The notes under the pieces are model-generated. The model was not told the DNA's origin, ran no database searches, and was given only the letters and a program-made list of their open reading frames with translations. Made by a program: the position numbers and the translations under genes. Positions 44,723 through 54,893 of a stretch of DNA of 57,340 nucleotides are shown here, one piece after another. This stretch comes from Terriglobales bacterium (lineage in GTDB: Bacteria; Acidobacteriota; Terriglobia; Terriglobales; Acidobacteriaceae): positions 1 to 57,340 of the forward strand of contig JAICYU010000002.1 of NCBI GenBank assembly GCA_025934025.1, read 5' to 3'. Every line of letters starts with the position of its first letter. Positions within the stretch are counted from its first letter, which is position 1.

Positions 44723-45708
44723 CTGTTTCGCGCGATGACAAACTCGGGAATGCCCAGCAGACATCGTTTGATTTCAGAATCAGGAAACGAGCAGATGGCT
44801 TTCCGCGCGGTTTCGGCGTGGCGTGCGGCTTCGTCGTAGGCGTACTGAATGGAGCCGTAGCGACTGAGCAGGTTCAGGATCTCGCCGTGTTGTACGCTCA
44901 CCAGCGCCCGCTCCTCCAGCACTGCTTCCACCAGCTTGCGTTCAGCTGGAGTGCAGCGTCCTAGAGCGTGGATTACAGCCATGGTAACTTTCCCTTCGCG
45001 CAGATCGCTGGCTACTGGCTTGCCCAGGACTTCTTCTGAGGCGGTGAGATCCAGCGCGTCATCCACGATCTGGAAGGCTAGACCCAGATGTCTACCGTAA
45101 TCCCCTATAAGTGATTCCTGCTCTTCTGTGGCTTTGCCTAGGACCGCGCCTAAACGCATGGAAGCTGAGAACAAGCAGGCCGTCTTGCGGAAGATGAGAT
45201 CAAGATGTTCTTCCAGGGGGATGCACTTACCGAGCTTCTCCATTTGCAGGAGCTCGCCTTCCACCATCTTCTGGGTGAGATCTATCAGCAAATCGAGCAC
45301 GCGAAAGTTGCGTTCCTGGACGGCGATTTTGAAGGCCTGCATGTAAAGCCAGTCGCCGGCGAGCACGCATTTCGAATTGCCCCACTGCGTATTAGCGGCA
45401 GGACGGCCGCGGCGGGTCTTAGCTTCGTCAATGATGTCGTCGTGAACAAGTGTCGCTGTGTGGATGATTTCGACTACGGCGCCCAGGCGCACAGCGCTGC
45501 GCTCATCATGGGGGAAAAGCTTGGCGGAAAGCAGCAGCAGGGCGGGACGAATGCGCTTGCCGCCGCCGGCGCGCAGGTGCTCGCCAATATCGGTGATGGC
45601 GCGCACGCCGGAGACCGTATCGCGCCCGAACTCGCGCTCAATGGCTGCAAGCTCGTCGCGTAGCAATTCAAAAACTTCTCTTCCGTTCGATGTGGCAGGA
45701 GAACTCAA
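44719..45708 (-). CDS. Polyprenyl (octaprenyl-type) diphosphate synthase
   Basis: LVHDDIIDEAKTRRGRPA (DDxxD), FQIVDDALDLTASEEVLGKP, GGGKRIRPALLLLSAKL. Confidence 0.94.
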   Translation of the reverse strand: MSSPATSNGREVFELLRDELAAIEREFGRDTVSGVRAITDIGEHLRAGGGKRIRPALLLLSAKLFPHDERSAVRLGAVVEIIHTATLVHDDIIDEAKTRRGRPAANTQWGNSKCVLAGDWLYMQAFKIAVQERNFRVLDLLIDLTQKMVEGELLQMEKLGKCIPLEEHLDLIFRKTACLFSASMRLGAVLGKATEEQESLIGDYGRHLGLAFQIVDDALDLTASEEVLGKPVASDLREGKVTMAVIHALGRCTPAERKLVEAVLEERALVSVQHGEILNLLSRYGSIQYAYDEAARHAETARKAICSFPDSEIKRCLLGIPEFVIARNS

Positions 45709-45719
45709 TCGCCGTCCCT

Positions 45720-46220
45720 TCAGTTGTTGCGATAGTTCGTGAACTGCATGTCAATACCGAAGTCGTGCCCACGCAGCAATGCAATGATTTCCTGCAAGAT
45801 GTCTCGGTCTTTGCCGGAGACACGCACCGAGTCGCCCTGAATGGAAGCTTGGACTTTCTTTTTGGAGTCCTTGATGACCTTTACGATTTCGCGCGCCTTT
45901 TCTGTGGGGATACCCTGCTGCATCGTCACTTTCTGCCGCGCCCGCGAACCGGCGGCCGGTTCCACGACCCCATAGGTCAGCGCTTTCAGAGGAACGCCGC
46001 GCTTCACCAGCTTGCTTTGCAGGATGTCATTGACGGCCTTCAACTTGTATTCATCAGCGGAGGCGAGAATGATGGCGTCCTTGCCTTCCAAGTTGATCTC
46101 GGATTTCGAGTCCTTTAGGTCGAAACGGGTGTGGATCTCCTTTAACGCGTTCTGAATCGCATTCGTCACTTCCTGAAGGTCCACTTTGCTTACAATATCG
46201 AACGAGTTCTCTGTCGCCAT
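45720..46220 (-). CDS. YajQ family nucleotide-binding protein
   Basis: [37 protein letters not shown]...[31 protein letters not shown]. Confidence 0.95.
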   Translation of the reverse strand: MATENSFDIVSKVDLQEVTNAIQNALKEIHTRFDLKDSKSEINLEGKDAIILASADEYKLKAVNDILQSKLVKRGVPLKALTYGVVEPAAGSRARQKVTMQQGIPTEKAREIVKVIKDSKKKVQASIQGDSVRVSGKDRDILQEIIALLRGHDFGIDMQFTNYRNN

Positions 46221-46361
46221 GCTGGTATTAGCTTACTAGAGGCATAGCGAGGTGCGGGAAAATTTCGCCTAAACGCGGCACGGGTCGGTTGCGTTAATCA
46301 TGCGTAACTTTGCTGCTGTTCAAGACTCTTTCAGTTTTCCAGATTCTCCTCAGGAGACAGA

Positions 46362-47084
46362 ATGCCCGAGTACACAATTAAGCTGCTGGAGACACACGAG
46401 GTTGCGGAAGGCACGATGGCCTTTCATATGGAAAGGCCCGTCGGATTCGATTTCAAGCCTGGCCAATCGGCCGATCTCACCATGCTGGACCCGCCGGAGA
46501 ACGACGAGGCGGGCAATATTCGCACGTTTTCGATCGCCAGCGCGCCCTCGGAAAGCAGCCTGATGTTTGCCACCCGGCTGCGTGACACAGCGTTCAAGCG
46601 GTCGCTGCGCACACTGCCCGCAAGTGCACTGTTCAAAATGGAGGGGCCTTCGGGCGGGTTCAACCTGCACAAGAATCCAACCAAGCCCGGAGTGTTTCTT
46701 GCCGGAGGGATCGGCATTACGCCATTCATGAGCATGATTGGCGAGGCCGGACATGTCAAAGACCCGCACCAGCTCTATCTTTTTTATTCCAACCGGCGTC
46801 CGGAAGATGCGGCTTTTCTGCAGGAACTCGCAGCCATGCCGCAGCGGAATCCCAACTTCCACCTGATCGCCACTATGGCCGAGATGGAGAAATCCAAGCA
46901 GAATTGGGAAGGCGAGCGCGGCTTCATCAACGCCGCGATGCTCCAGCGCCATCTGCCAAGCCTGAGCGGGCCAATCTTCTATGTCGCCGGGCCGCCGGGA
47001 ATGGTGGCAGCCATGCGCGACATGCTGACAAAAGCCGGCGTGGACGAAGACGACATCAGAAGCGAGGACTTCCCTGGCTACTAA
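46362..47084 (+). CDS. FAD/NAD(P)-binding ferredoxin reductase-like oxidoreductase
   Basis: FDFKPGQSADLTML, RTFSIASAPSES, FLAGGIGITPFMSMI, YVAGPPGMVAAM. Confidence 0.9.
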   Translation: MPEYTIKLLETHEVAEGTMAFHMERPVGFDFKPGQSADLTMLDPPENDEAGNIRTFSIASAPSESSLMFATRLRDTAFKRSLRTLPASALFKMEGPSGGFNLHKNPTKPGVFLAGGIGITPFMSMIGEAGHVKDPHQLYLFYSNRRPEDAAFLQELAAMPQRNPNFHLIATMAEMEKSKQNWEGERGFINAAMLQRHLPSLSGPIFYVAGPPGMVAAMRDMLTKAGVDEDDIRSEDFPGY

Positions 47085-47153
47085 GGCTGGTTGGCATGCA
47101 GCCCGATTCAGAGTATGAGGCGGCGCCTGTAAGGCTGCTAGAATCCCTTTCTC

Positions 47154-48443
47154 ATGCTCACTCGCGCTCCAGGCTTTCTTTACAAGAATGGCGAGCTATA
47201 TTGTGAAGGGGTGTCTCTAGCCTCGCTTGCGAAAAAATTCGCGACGCCACTGTACGTCTATGCCACTACTGCAATTCGCGAGCGCTTCGCGTTGCTTGAT
47301 CGTGCATTTCGCGGCGTGAAGCACACGCTCTGCTATTCGGTGAAAGCCAACTCCAACCTGAGTATTCTTCGGTTCCTGGCGCAGCTCGGGGCAGGATTTG
47401 ACATCGTCTCTGGCGGTGAACTGGAACGCGTGCGCCTGGCAAGCAAGCCTTCATTGAAGGGCATTGTTTTCTCCGGTGTGGGTAAGACTGCGGAAGAGAT
47501 GACCCTGGCGCTCAAGAGCGGGATTCTCCTCTTCAATATCGAGAGCGAGGGCGAACTCGACCTGCTGGCCCGCTGCGCCGCAGCTCTTCGCAAACACGCG
47601 GACATCGCCTTTCGCGTGAACCCTGACGTGCCGGCGGAGACGCATCCGTATATTTCCACGGGCCTGCGAGAACATAAGTTTGGTGTTCCCATTAGCGCGG
47701 CGCGGCGACTCTATCAGATTGCAGCAGCTCATCCTTATCTGCGTGTCGCGGGAGTAAGCCTGCATATCGGCTCACAAATCACTGACGTTGCTCCTTTTCG
47801 TCTGGCTCTAGAGCGTGCCGTCGAACTGGTTGAGCAATTGGCCACAGACGGGCACAAGATCCGATTTCTCGATGCAGGCGGGGGCCTGGGAATTTCATAC
47901 AACAGGAACCATCCCGAAGATTACGCTGCCCTTGCGCGCCGCTATGCTGAAGCCGTCACCGTCCCATTACGCAAGCTGAAACGCAACCGCCCGCATCTTC
48001 TGCTCGAACCTGGGCGCTTCATCGTTGCCCAGGCCGGAGCTCTTGTCACGCGTGTTCTGTACCGCAAGGAAAACGGAACAAAGCGATTCACGATCGTGGA
48101 TGCCGCGATGAACGATCTGCTGCGACCCTCTCTGTACGGTGCTCGTCATGAGGTCGTCCCCGTAGACCTGAGGGTTAATGAGTCAGCGCGGAGCCAATCC
48201 GACATCTGCGGGCCAATTTGCGAAACCGGGGATTTCCTGGCGCGCGATGTTCCGCTGCCCGTGGTCGCCCCCGGCTCATTGCTCTGCGTTTACGATGCTG
48301 GCGCTTATGGTATGTCCCTGGCATCGAACTACAACACTCGCCCGCGCGCCGCTGAAGTATTGATTGATGGCCGGCGTGCTCGCATGGTGCGGCGCCGCGA
48401 ACAGTTGAAAGACATGCTCCGCCCGGAAGTTGATTGCTTATGA
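47154..48443 (+). CDS. lysA: Diaminopimelate decarboxylase
   Basis: CYSVKANSNLSILRFLAQLGAGFDIVSGGEL (PLP Lys), LLEPGRFIVAQAGAL, GPICETGDFLA. Confidence 0.96.
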   Translation: MLTRAPGFLYKNGELYCEGVSLASLAKKFATPLYVYATTAIRERFALLDRAFRGVKHTLCYSVKANSNLSILRFLAQLGAGFDIVSGGELERVRLASKPSLKGIVFSGVGKTAEEMTLALKSGILLFNIESEGELDLLARCAAALRKHADIAFRVNPDVPAETHPYISTGLREHKFGVPISAARRLYQIAAAHPYLRVAGVSLHIGSQITDVAPFRLALERAVELVEQLATDGHKIRFLDAGGGLGISYNRNHPEDYAALARRYAEAVTVPLRKLKRNRPHLLLEPGRFIVAQAGALVTRVLYRKENGTKRFTIVDAAMNDLLRPSLYGARHEVVPVDLRVNESARSQSDICGPICETGDFLARDVPLPVVAPGSLLCVYDAGAYGMSLASNYNTRPRAAEVLIDGRRARMVRRREQLKDMLRPEVDCL

Positions 48444-48907
48444 CTGACCTGAAGGCACTCGCTTATGAACTTCTGGCGGAGGCGCAACAATCGTTGAAGA
48501 ACGAAGGCCACCTCAATCCCACGGCGGTCGTCATCACTCCCGGAGAGAACCTCATCTTTGATATGGAGTTTGAGAATGATGAAGAGCGCGATGAGCTTTA
48601 CGCGGAAATGATGGATCTCGCGCGCTCCCAAAATGCCTCTGCAATCGTTACCGTGAATGATGTTTATCTGGACGAGACCAACTCGCCTGTTCATCTCGAA
48701 GGCGAAGAATGGAGAACGCTGGCGCAATCGCCGGCCGAGGCCATTGTCGTCACGGCTTCAGGAAGTGGTTTTGAAACCTGGAGCTTGAGTTCCGCATACT
48801 TGCGCAAAGACGGGCAGTTCGTCTTCCAGCCCAGCCGCGAAGCGTTGGATCCTGGCGGTGAAGTCCCATTGCTGGGGGACTGGACCGGCAAGACCGGAGC
48901 CGCATAG
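48440..48907 (+). CDS. Conserved-looking protein of unknown function
   Basis: ATGA overlap with the lysA stop; MTDLKALAYELLAEAQQSLKNEGHLNPTAVVIT. Confidence 0.7.
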   Translation: MTDLKALAYELLAEAQQSLKNEGHLNPTAVVITPGENLIFDMEFENDEERDELYAEMMDLARSQNASAIVTVNDVYLDETNSPVHLEGEEWRTLAQSPAEAIVVTASGSGFETWSLSSAYLRKDGQFVFQPSREALDPGGEVPLLGDWTGKTGAA

Positions 48908-49095
48908 ACGATTGGCATTCCTGATTCCACAGCACCTCCGACGCTAACAAAATCCTCCGCTCTTTTCAGCTCAAGATTTACAGATTTTCCCTGCTCTGAA
49001 CTCTCGTCTCAAAAGAATTCCGGAAACCTTTTCTGCTGGTCGCCGTATATAGGTTTGAGGCCCGGGGGGAAACTCGCCTTAAAAGGACAAGTTGA

Positions 49096-51633
49096 ATGCA
49101 ATTTCTGGAGCATGTTCGTTACGCGTTGCGGCAGTTCAGGAAAGCGCCGGGATTTACCGCGACCGCTATTTTAACGCTCGCCCTCGGGATCGGGGCTACC
49201 ACCGCGATTTTCACGCTGGTACACGCGGTGCTCCTGAAATCGTTGCCTGTGACGAAACCGGAAGAACTCGTCCGCATTGGCAATGAGGAAAATTGCTGCG
49301 TTAACGGTGGCTTACAGGACAACTGGACTCTGTTCTCTTATGAACAATACCGTCAGTTCAAAGAGAACACTCAGGGATTTCAGGATCTCGTGGCGGTCCA
49401 GTCAGGAGGCAGTCTGCTGGGCGTGCGGCGGGCCGGCAGCGACAAGCCCTCAGAGTCCTTTCGAGCGGAGTTCGTCTCTGGCAATTACTTTTCGGCCTTC
49501 GGAATTCCCGCTTACGCCGGACGCATGATTTCGCAGCAGGACGATCAGAAAGGCGCGCCTGCGGTTGCTGTGATGAGCTTTCGCACATGGCAGGAAAAGT
49601 TTGGGGGCGATAAATCCGTGGTCGGCGGCGGTTTCGTGATTAATGCCCAGCCGGTCACGGTAGTTGGCATCGCGCCGCCCGGATTTTTCGGCGACCGTAT
49701 CCGAAGCAATCCTCCTTCCTTCTGGTTCCCTTTAAATAACGAGCCGGTAGTCGAGCCTGCCAACGCAATCTTGCCGGACCCGTCGCTTGATTGGCTTGAC
49801 CTGTTCGGGCGCATCAAACCCGGAGCTGATACCAAAGCCATGGAAGCTCAGATGCAGGTGGAGCTGCGGCAATTTTTAATGAGCCCGCTCAGCAAGGTAG
49901 AAGACCGTGACCGTCCGCTGATCGCCAAGCAGACGCTGCATTTCTCGCCCGGTGAAGGAGGAGTGCAGCAGATGAGGGATGAATACCAGGATGGATTGCA
50001 CCTACTGATGTGGATCTCCGCATTTGTGCTGCTGATCGGCTGCGCTAACCTGGCGAATTTGATGCTGGTGCGCGCCACCACACGCAAGCAGCAGATCTCA
50101 CTACGAGCGGCGCTGGGCGCTCCTCGACGCACATTGGTGCGGCAGGCGCTGACCGAAAGCGTGGTCCTGGCTCTGATGGGCGGCGCTGCGGGAATCGCTC
50201 TTGCTTATGCCGGCACACGCACGATTCTGCGCCTGGCATTTCCCACCGAGTACGTCCCCATCCACGCGTCACCTTCGCTGACCGTCCTGGCATTTGCTTT
50301 TGCAGTCGCAGTTCTTACAGGAATCCTTTTTGGCATGGCGCCAGCGTGGATGACCGCCAATACCGATCCCGCGGAAGCGCTGCGCGGCGCCGGACGTTCC
50401 ACAGGAAAGAAGGGCGCATGGGGACAGAAAGCGCTGGTAGTTGTGCAGGCTGCTCTGTCGTTGGTGCTGCTGTGTGCCGCAGGCTTGCTTACGCGCAGCC
50501 TGAACAACATGCATCATCGCGACTTCGGCTTTGAAACTGCGAACCGCTATATCCTGCACATTGATCCTCAGATGGCCGGATACTCCGCAGACAAGCTGGA
50601 ACCGCTTTACCGGCAGTTGAAAGATAATCTGAGCGCAATTCCCGGCATGCAGCAGGTCAGCTTTTCCATCTACAGCCCAATGGAGGGGGACAACTGGGGA
50701 GAGGGTGTTTACATTGATGGCGAGCCACCGCCAGCGCCAGGAACACCCGACCACGGCGCTTCATGGGTCCGCGTGAGCCCCGGATATTTTGAGACCATCG
50801 GCACGAAGGTTGTCGAAGGCCGTGCCATCAATGAACAGGACACGCCCCAAACCCGCACTGTGGCGCTGGTCAATCGCTTTTTTGAGCAGAAGTATTTCAA
50901 AGACGGACACGCCATCGGAAAACATTTCAGCGACGATCTAAAGCATCCGGGCGCGTTCGAGATTGTCGGTGTAACCGAGGATACGAATTATTGGGGTGCA
51001 GCCAGCAAAATGCGGCCCATGTACTTTCTGGCGAAAGGACAGAGCGCGCACAATCCTGATCCGCGGTACCAGGAGTTTGAGGCGCGTTCCGATTACCTGA
51101 ACGCGATCGAGATGCGGACGCGAGGTGAAATCCCCGCCCTTGACGTGCAGGTGCGGCGTATTCTTTCGCAGATCAACCCCGATTTGGCGGTAATTGATTT
51201 TCGCAGCTTTGCGGATCAGGTAAACACGAACTTCACGCAGCAAGAGATGATTGCCAAGCTGACCTCGTTTTTCGGGATCCTGGCCCTCATCCTGGCTTCG
51301 ATCGGCCTCTATGGCGTCACCTCGTACTCGGTGGAGCGGCGGACCAGCGAGATTGGAATTCGGATGGCGCTGGGCGCTAACCGTCTCAACATGTTGGGAA
51401 TGGTGCTGCGCGGCGCTTTTCTCCAGGTCGGAATCGGGCTGGCGATCGGCATTCCGGTGACGATCCTCGGTGGTCGCGCCATGGCCAGCCAACTCTTCCG
51501 CGTGAAGCCTTACGATCCGGTAGTGCTGCTGATCACGATCGTGGCGCTCGCATTCGCGGCCCTTGCGGCGGCTGTGATCCCCGCGCGACGCGCCGCCAAT
51601 ACCGAACCGATGCTGGCTTTGCGGACTGAGTGA
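49096..51633 (+). CDS. ADOP-type (acidobacterial duplicated orphan permease) ABC transporter permease, MacB/FtsX-like
   Basis: VRYALRQFRKAPGFTATAILTLALGIGATTAIFTLVHAVLL; second half SYSVERRTSEIGIRMALGAN; no adjacent ATPase gene. Confidence 0.92.
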   Translation: MQFLEHVRYALRQFRKAPGFTATAILTLALGIGATTAIFTLVHAVLLKSLPVTKPEELVRIGNEENCCVNGGLQDNWTLFSYEQYRQFKENTQGFQDLVAVQSGGSLLGVRRAGSDKPSESFRAEFVSGNYFSAFGIPAYAGRMISQQDDQKGAPAVAVMSFRTWQEKFGGDKSVVGGGFVINAQPVTVVGIAPPGFFGDRIRSNPPSFWFPLNNEPVVEPANAILPDPSLDWLDLFGRIKPGADTKAMEAQMQVELRQFLMSPLSKVEDRDRPLIAKQTLHFSPGEGGVQQMRDEYQDGLHLLMWISAFVLLIGCANLANLMLVRATTRKQQISLRAALGAPRRTLVRQALTESVVLALMGGAAGIALAYAGTRTILRLAFPTEYVPIHASPSLTVLAFAFAVAVLTGILFGMAPAWMTANTDPAEALRGAGRSTGKKGAWGQKALVVVQAALSLVLLCAAGLLTRSLNNMHHRDFGFETANRYILHIDPQMAGYSADKLEPLYRQLKDNLSAIPGMQQVSFSIYSPMEGDNWGEGVYIDGEPPPAPGTPDHGASWVRVSPGYFETIGTKVVEGRAINEQDTPQTRTVALVNRFFEQKYFKDGHAIGKHFSDDLKHPGAFEIVGVTEDTNYWGAASKMRPMYFLAKGQSAHNPDPRYQEFEARSDYLNAIEMRTRGEIPALDVQVRRILSQINPDLAVIDFRSFADQVNTNFTQQEMIAKLTSFFGILALILASIGLYGVTSYSVERRTSEIGIRMALGANRLNMLGMVLRGAFLQVGIGLAIGIPVTILGGRAMASQLFRVKPYDPVVLLITIVALAFAALAAAVIPARRAANTEPMLALRTE

Positions 51634-51761
51634 ATTACTGGATCTCGGCCCAACAGATCAATGTGGCTGGAACATTGCTGAACCGATCTCAAGGTGCCGT
51701 TTGCGGCGGCCCATCATTTACAATTTGCCATTCTCGACTCAGAAGTTCCCAGGAGCCATGA

Positions 51762-54077
51762 ATGACTCTGAAGCACGCCCTGCTTGCTGCACTGCTCGGT
51801 TCGATCACTCTCATCCCTCTATCTTCCCTTAGTAGCGCCGCGCCAGACGACGAGCCACTGTACGGGTACACCCAAGCCAGCTCGCGCGTTGAGAGAGATT
51901 GGGAAAACAAGCTGCGCGCTATTCCCGATCCCAAGCTCATGCGCGATACCATGCAGCGGCTGAGCGCGCGCCCGCACCATCTGGGCTCGCCGTATGACAA
52001 GCAGAACGCCGAGTGGATCCTCTCGCAATTCAAATCCTGGGGCCTGGACGCGCAGATTGAGACCTTTGACGTGCTCTTCCCTACGCCGAAGGAACGGGTC
52101 CTGGAACTGATTGCGCCGGCAAAGTACGTCGCTAAGTTGCAGGAGCCTCCAGTGCCGGGCGATCCCACATCCAATCAGACCGCGGAGCAACTGCCAACGT
52201 ACAACGCCTATTCGATTGATGGCGACGTGACGGGGCCGCTGGTCTACGTAAATTACGGGCTGCCCAAAGATTATGAAGAGCTGGATCGTCTAGGGGTCTC
52301 AGTAAAGGGTGCCATCGTGATTGCACGATACGGAAATTCCTGGCGCGGCATCAAGCCCAAGGTGGCAGCGGAGCACGGCGCGATTGGCTGCATCATTTAT
52401 TCCGATCCGCGGGACGACGGATACTTTGAAGACGACGTTTACCCTCAAGGTCCGATGCGCAATGAAAATGGAGTGCAGCGCGGCAGTGTGATGGACATGC
52501 CGACCTATCCCGGCGATCCGACCACTCCCGGAGTCGGAGCAAAAGGCAATGTAAAACGGCTAGCGCTCAAAGACATTCCAACACTGACCAAAATCCCAAC
52601 GCTTCCGATTTCATACGGCGATGCCAAGCCGCTGCTGGCTGCGCTCCAAGGCCGGATGGCGCCGGAGAGTTTTCGTGGCGCGCTGGCGCAACCCTATCAT
52701 GTCGGTCCTGGGCCCGCCAAAGTGCATTTAAAGGTCCAGTTCAACTGGGACATCAAGCCCGCGTATGACGTGACGTTCAGGATCCAGGGAGCCGAAGAGC
52801 CCGACCAATGGATTGTGCGCGGCAATCACCATGACGCGTGGGTAAACGGCGCGGAAGATCCCATCTCCGGCCAGATTGCGCTGCTGGAAGAGGCGCGCGC
52901 GCTGGGGCAGTTACTCAAGCAGGGCTGGAAGCCGAAGCGCACCATTATCTATTGCGCCTGGGACGGCGAAGAGCCCATGCTGCTCGGTTCCACCGAGTGG
53001 GCGGAGTTTCATGCAGACGAACTTCGCCGGCACGCGGCAATCTACATCAACACTGATGGCAACGGACGCGGCTATCTCTTCACCGAAGGTTCGCATTCAC
53101 TGGAGAAGTTCGTAAATGGCATTGCCCATGACATTACCGATCCAGAGAAGAATATCTCGGTATGGAAGCGGGCCCAGGCAGGGCGTCTGGTCCGCGGGGA
53201 TCCCGACGCAAGAAAAGAAGCGCGCACCCGCGCTGATCTGCGCATCGGAGCGCTTGGGTCCGGCAGTGATTACACCGCTTTTGTTGATCATCTGGGAATC
53301 GCTTCACTGAACGTCGCCTACGGTGGCGAAGACGATAACGGCATTTATCACTCGATCTACGACGATTTCTACTTCTTCACGCATTTCTCTGACATTGATT
53401 TCGTCTACGGCCGCGCGCTCGCCCAGACGATCGGCTCCATGGTGCTGCGCTTCGCCGATGCCGACGTATTACCGTACGACTTCAGCGACTTCGCGGACAC
53501 CATGCATAAATGCAGCGATGAGGTGAAGAAACTCCTCAAAGACCGCCAAGACGAAGCTCGTGATCGCGATCAGAACCTGGCCGATGGTGTATATGCGGCA
53601 ACCTCTGATCCGCGGCGTCCGACGGTGGCCCCGCCTAAGGAAGGGCAGCCGCCATTCATCAACTTTGCCCCGCTTGATAACGCCCTTGCCGCGCTCGATC
53701 GCAGCGCCGACCACTACAGCAAAGCTATCAAAGCATTCACCAAAGGAACGTCGCAGCCAGTCCGAACGGGCAGCACTGCTCCAGGAGCGTCGGCTCAATC
53801 TCTGCAGGCGCTGAATCAGGCGCTTATTGAAACCGAGCGCAAGCTATCCGATCCGCAAGGCCTTCCTCGCCGCCCCTGGTACCAGAACTTGATCTACGCG
53901 CCCGGCTTCTATACAGGTTACGGCGCCAAGACTCTTCCCGGCATCCGTGAAGGTATTGAGGAAAAGCGCTACGCAGAAGCAGAACATGAAGTCACGCGGG
54001 TGGCCAGGGCCTTGGAAGACTATGCAGGCGCCATTGATCAGGCCGCGGGAGAGTTGGAGCAGCTAAACAGGCAGTGA
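51762..54077 (+). CDS. Secreted M28 family peptidase (transferrin-receptor / PSMA-like)
   Basis: VRGNHHDAWVNGAEDPISGQIALLEEARALG, YCAWDGEEPMLLGSTEW, PA-domain, transferrin-receptor dimerisation-like C-terminus. Confidence 0.92.
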   Translation: MTLKHALLAALLGSITLIPLSSLSSAAPDDEPLYGYTQASSRVERDWENKLRAIPDPKLMRDTMQRLSARPHHLGSPYDKQNAEWILSQFKSWGLDAQIETFDVLFPTPKERVLELIAPAKYVAKLQEPPVPGDPTSNQTAEQLPTYNAYSIDGDVTGPLVYVNYGLPKDYEELDRLGVSVKGAIVIARYGNSWRGIKPKVAAEHGAIGCIIYSDPRDDGYFEDDVYPQGPMRNENGVQRGSVMDMPTYPGDPTTPGVGAKGNVKRLALKDIPTLTKIPTLPISYGDAKPLLAALQGRMAPESFRGALAQPYHVGPGPAKVHLKVQFNWDIKPAYDVTFRIQGAEEPDQWIVRGNHHDAWVNGAEDPISGQIALLEEARALGQLLKQGWKPKRTIIYCAWDGEEPMLLGSTEWAEFHADELRRHAAIYINTDGNGRGYLFTEGSHSLEKFVNGIAHDITDPEKNISVWKRAQAGRLVRGDPDARKEARTRADLRIGALGSGSDYTAFVDHLGIASLNVAYGGEDDNGIYHSIYDDFYFFTHFSDIDFVYGRALAQTIGSMVLRFADADVLPYDFSDFADTMHKCSDEVKKLLKDRQDEARDRDQNLADGVYAATSDPRRPTVAPPKEGQPPFINFAPLDNALAALDRSADHYSKAIKAFTKGTSQPVRTGSTAPGASAQSLQALNQALIETERKLSDPQGLPRRPWYQNLIYAPGFYTGYGAKTLPGIREGIEEKRYAEAEHEVTRVARALEDYAGAIDQAAGELEQLNRQ

Positions 54078-54143
54078 CGTGCCTGTCACGATCTGGATGG
54101 TCACTGTTGCGTTGAGCTGTTAGATGTCCTACACGACTGCCAA

Positions 54144-54893
54144 ATGAACATCGCGCATGAGCTAATTTTACTCCGGGGCGTTCTCGGGCTGATCAGCGTC
54201 TTCGCCGTGGTTATTGGATCTCGCTTCAACGCTCCAATCCTCTTGCTCTTTCTCGTTCTTGGCATGCTCGCAGGCGAGGACGGCCCAGGTCGTATCCAAT
54301 TTGCAAATTTCGGCGCCGCCTACCTGATCGGCAGCATCGCTTTGGCGGTCATTCTTTTCGCGGGTGGATTAAAGACAGAACGCGGCATGATCCGCGTTGC
54401 GCTCTGGCCATCTGTCATGCTTGCGACAGTTGGTGTGGCGCTCACGGCGGTACTTGTGGGCACGGCGGCAGTTTGGCTGTTTAGCCTACCCTGGACCGAA
54501 GCACTCCTCATCGGGGCGGTTCTGGCGCCTACCGATGCGGCTGCGGTGAACACACTGCTGGGATCCGCCCGCGTTGCTCGGGATCGCCCCGCCGTCACGA
54601 CCCACGATCTTGTCGATCCCCAGCCAGGCATTGAACTCCGTGGGAGCAAGTCTTCCCATCTCTTTGAGAAATCGCAGATCGCCTGCATCGTGATAATGCT
54701 CGCTCATCGTCTCCTCCTGATTGCGACAGCATACGCCTTCTGTGTTTTCCGGTTCGAAAACTCGAGCCAGGAGATCCGGATATATATATTGCGGCGGTTC
54801 AATATTGAAGGTTGCCTAACGCCACGCGACCCGCAACTCATTGCGAGCGGTGCTCACGTGTTTCAGCTTGTGTGTTGGAATGACGCAGCTTGA
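54144..54893 (+). pseudogene. 3'-truncated Na+/H+ (K+/H+) antiporter, NhaP2/CvrA-like; CPA sequence ends near 54575, the rest of the ORF is unrelated
   Basis: FLVLGMLAGEDGPGRIQFANFGAAYLIGSIALAVILFAGGLKTERG...GAVLAPTDAAAVNTLLGSARVA, then out-of-context DRPAVTTHDLVDPQPG. Confidence 0.8.
54486..54707 (-). pseudogene. 3'-truncated AhpD-like/carboxymuconolactone decarboxylase family gene; family sequence ends near 54581
   Basis: RBS aggaggag then MSEHYHDAGDLRFLKEMGRLAPTEFNAWLGIDKIVGRDGGAIP, then antisense of the antiporter. Confidence 0.65.
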
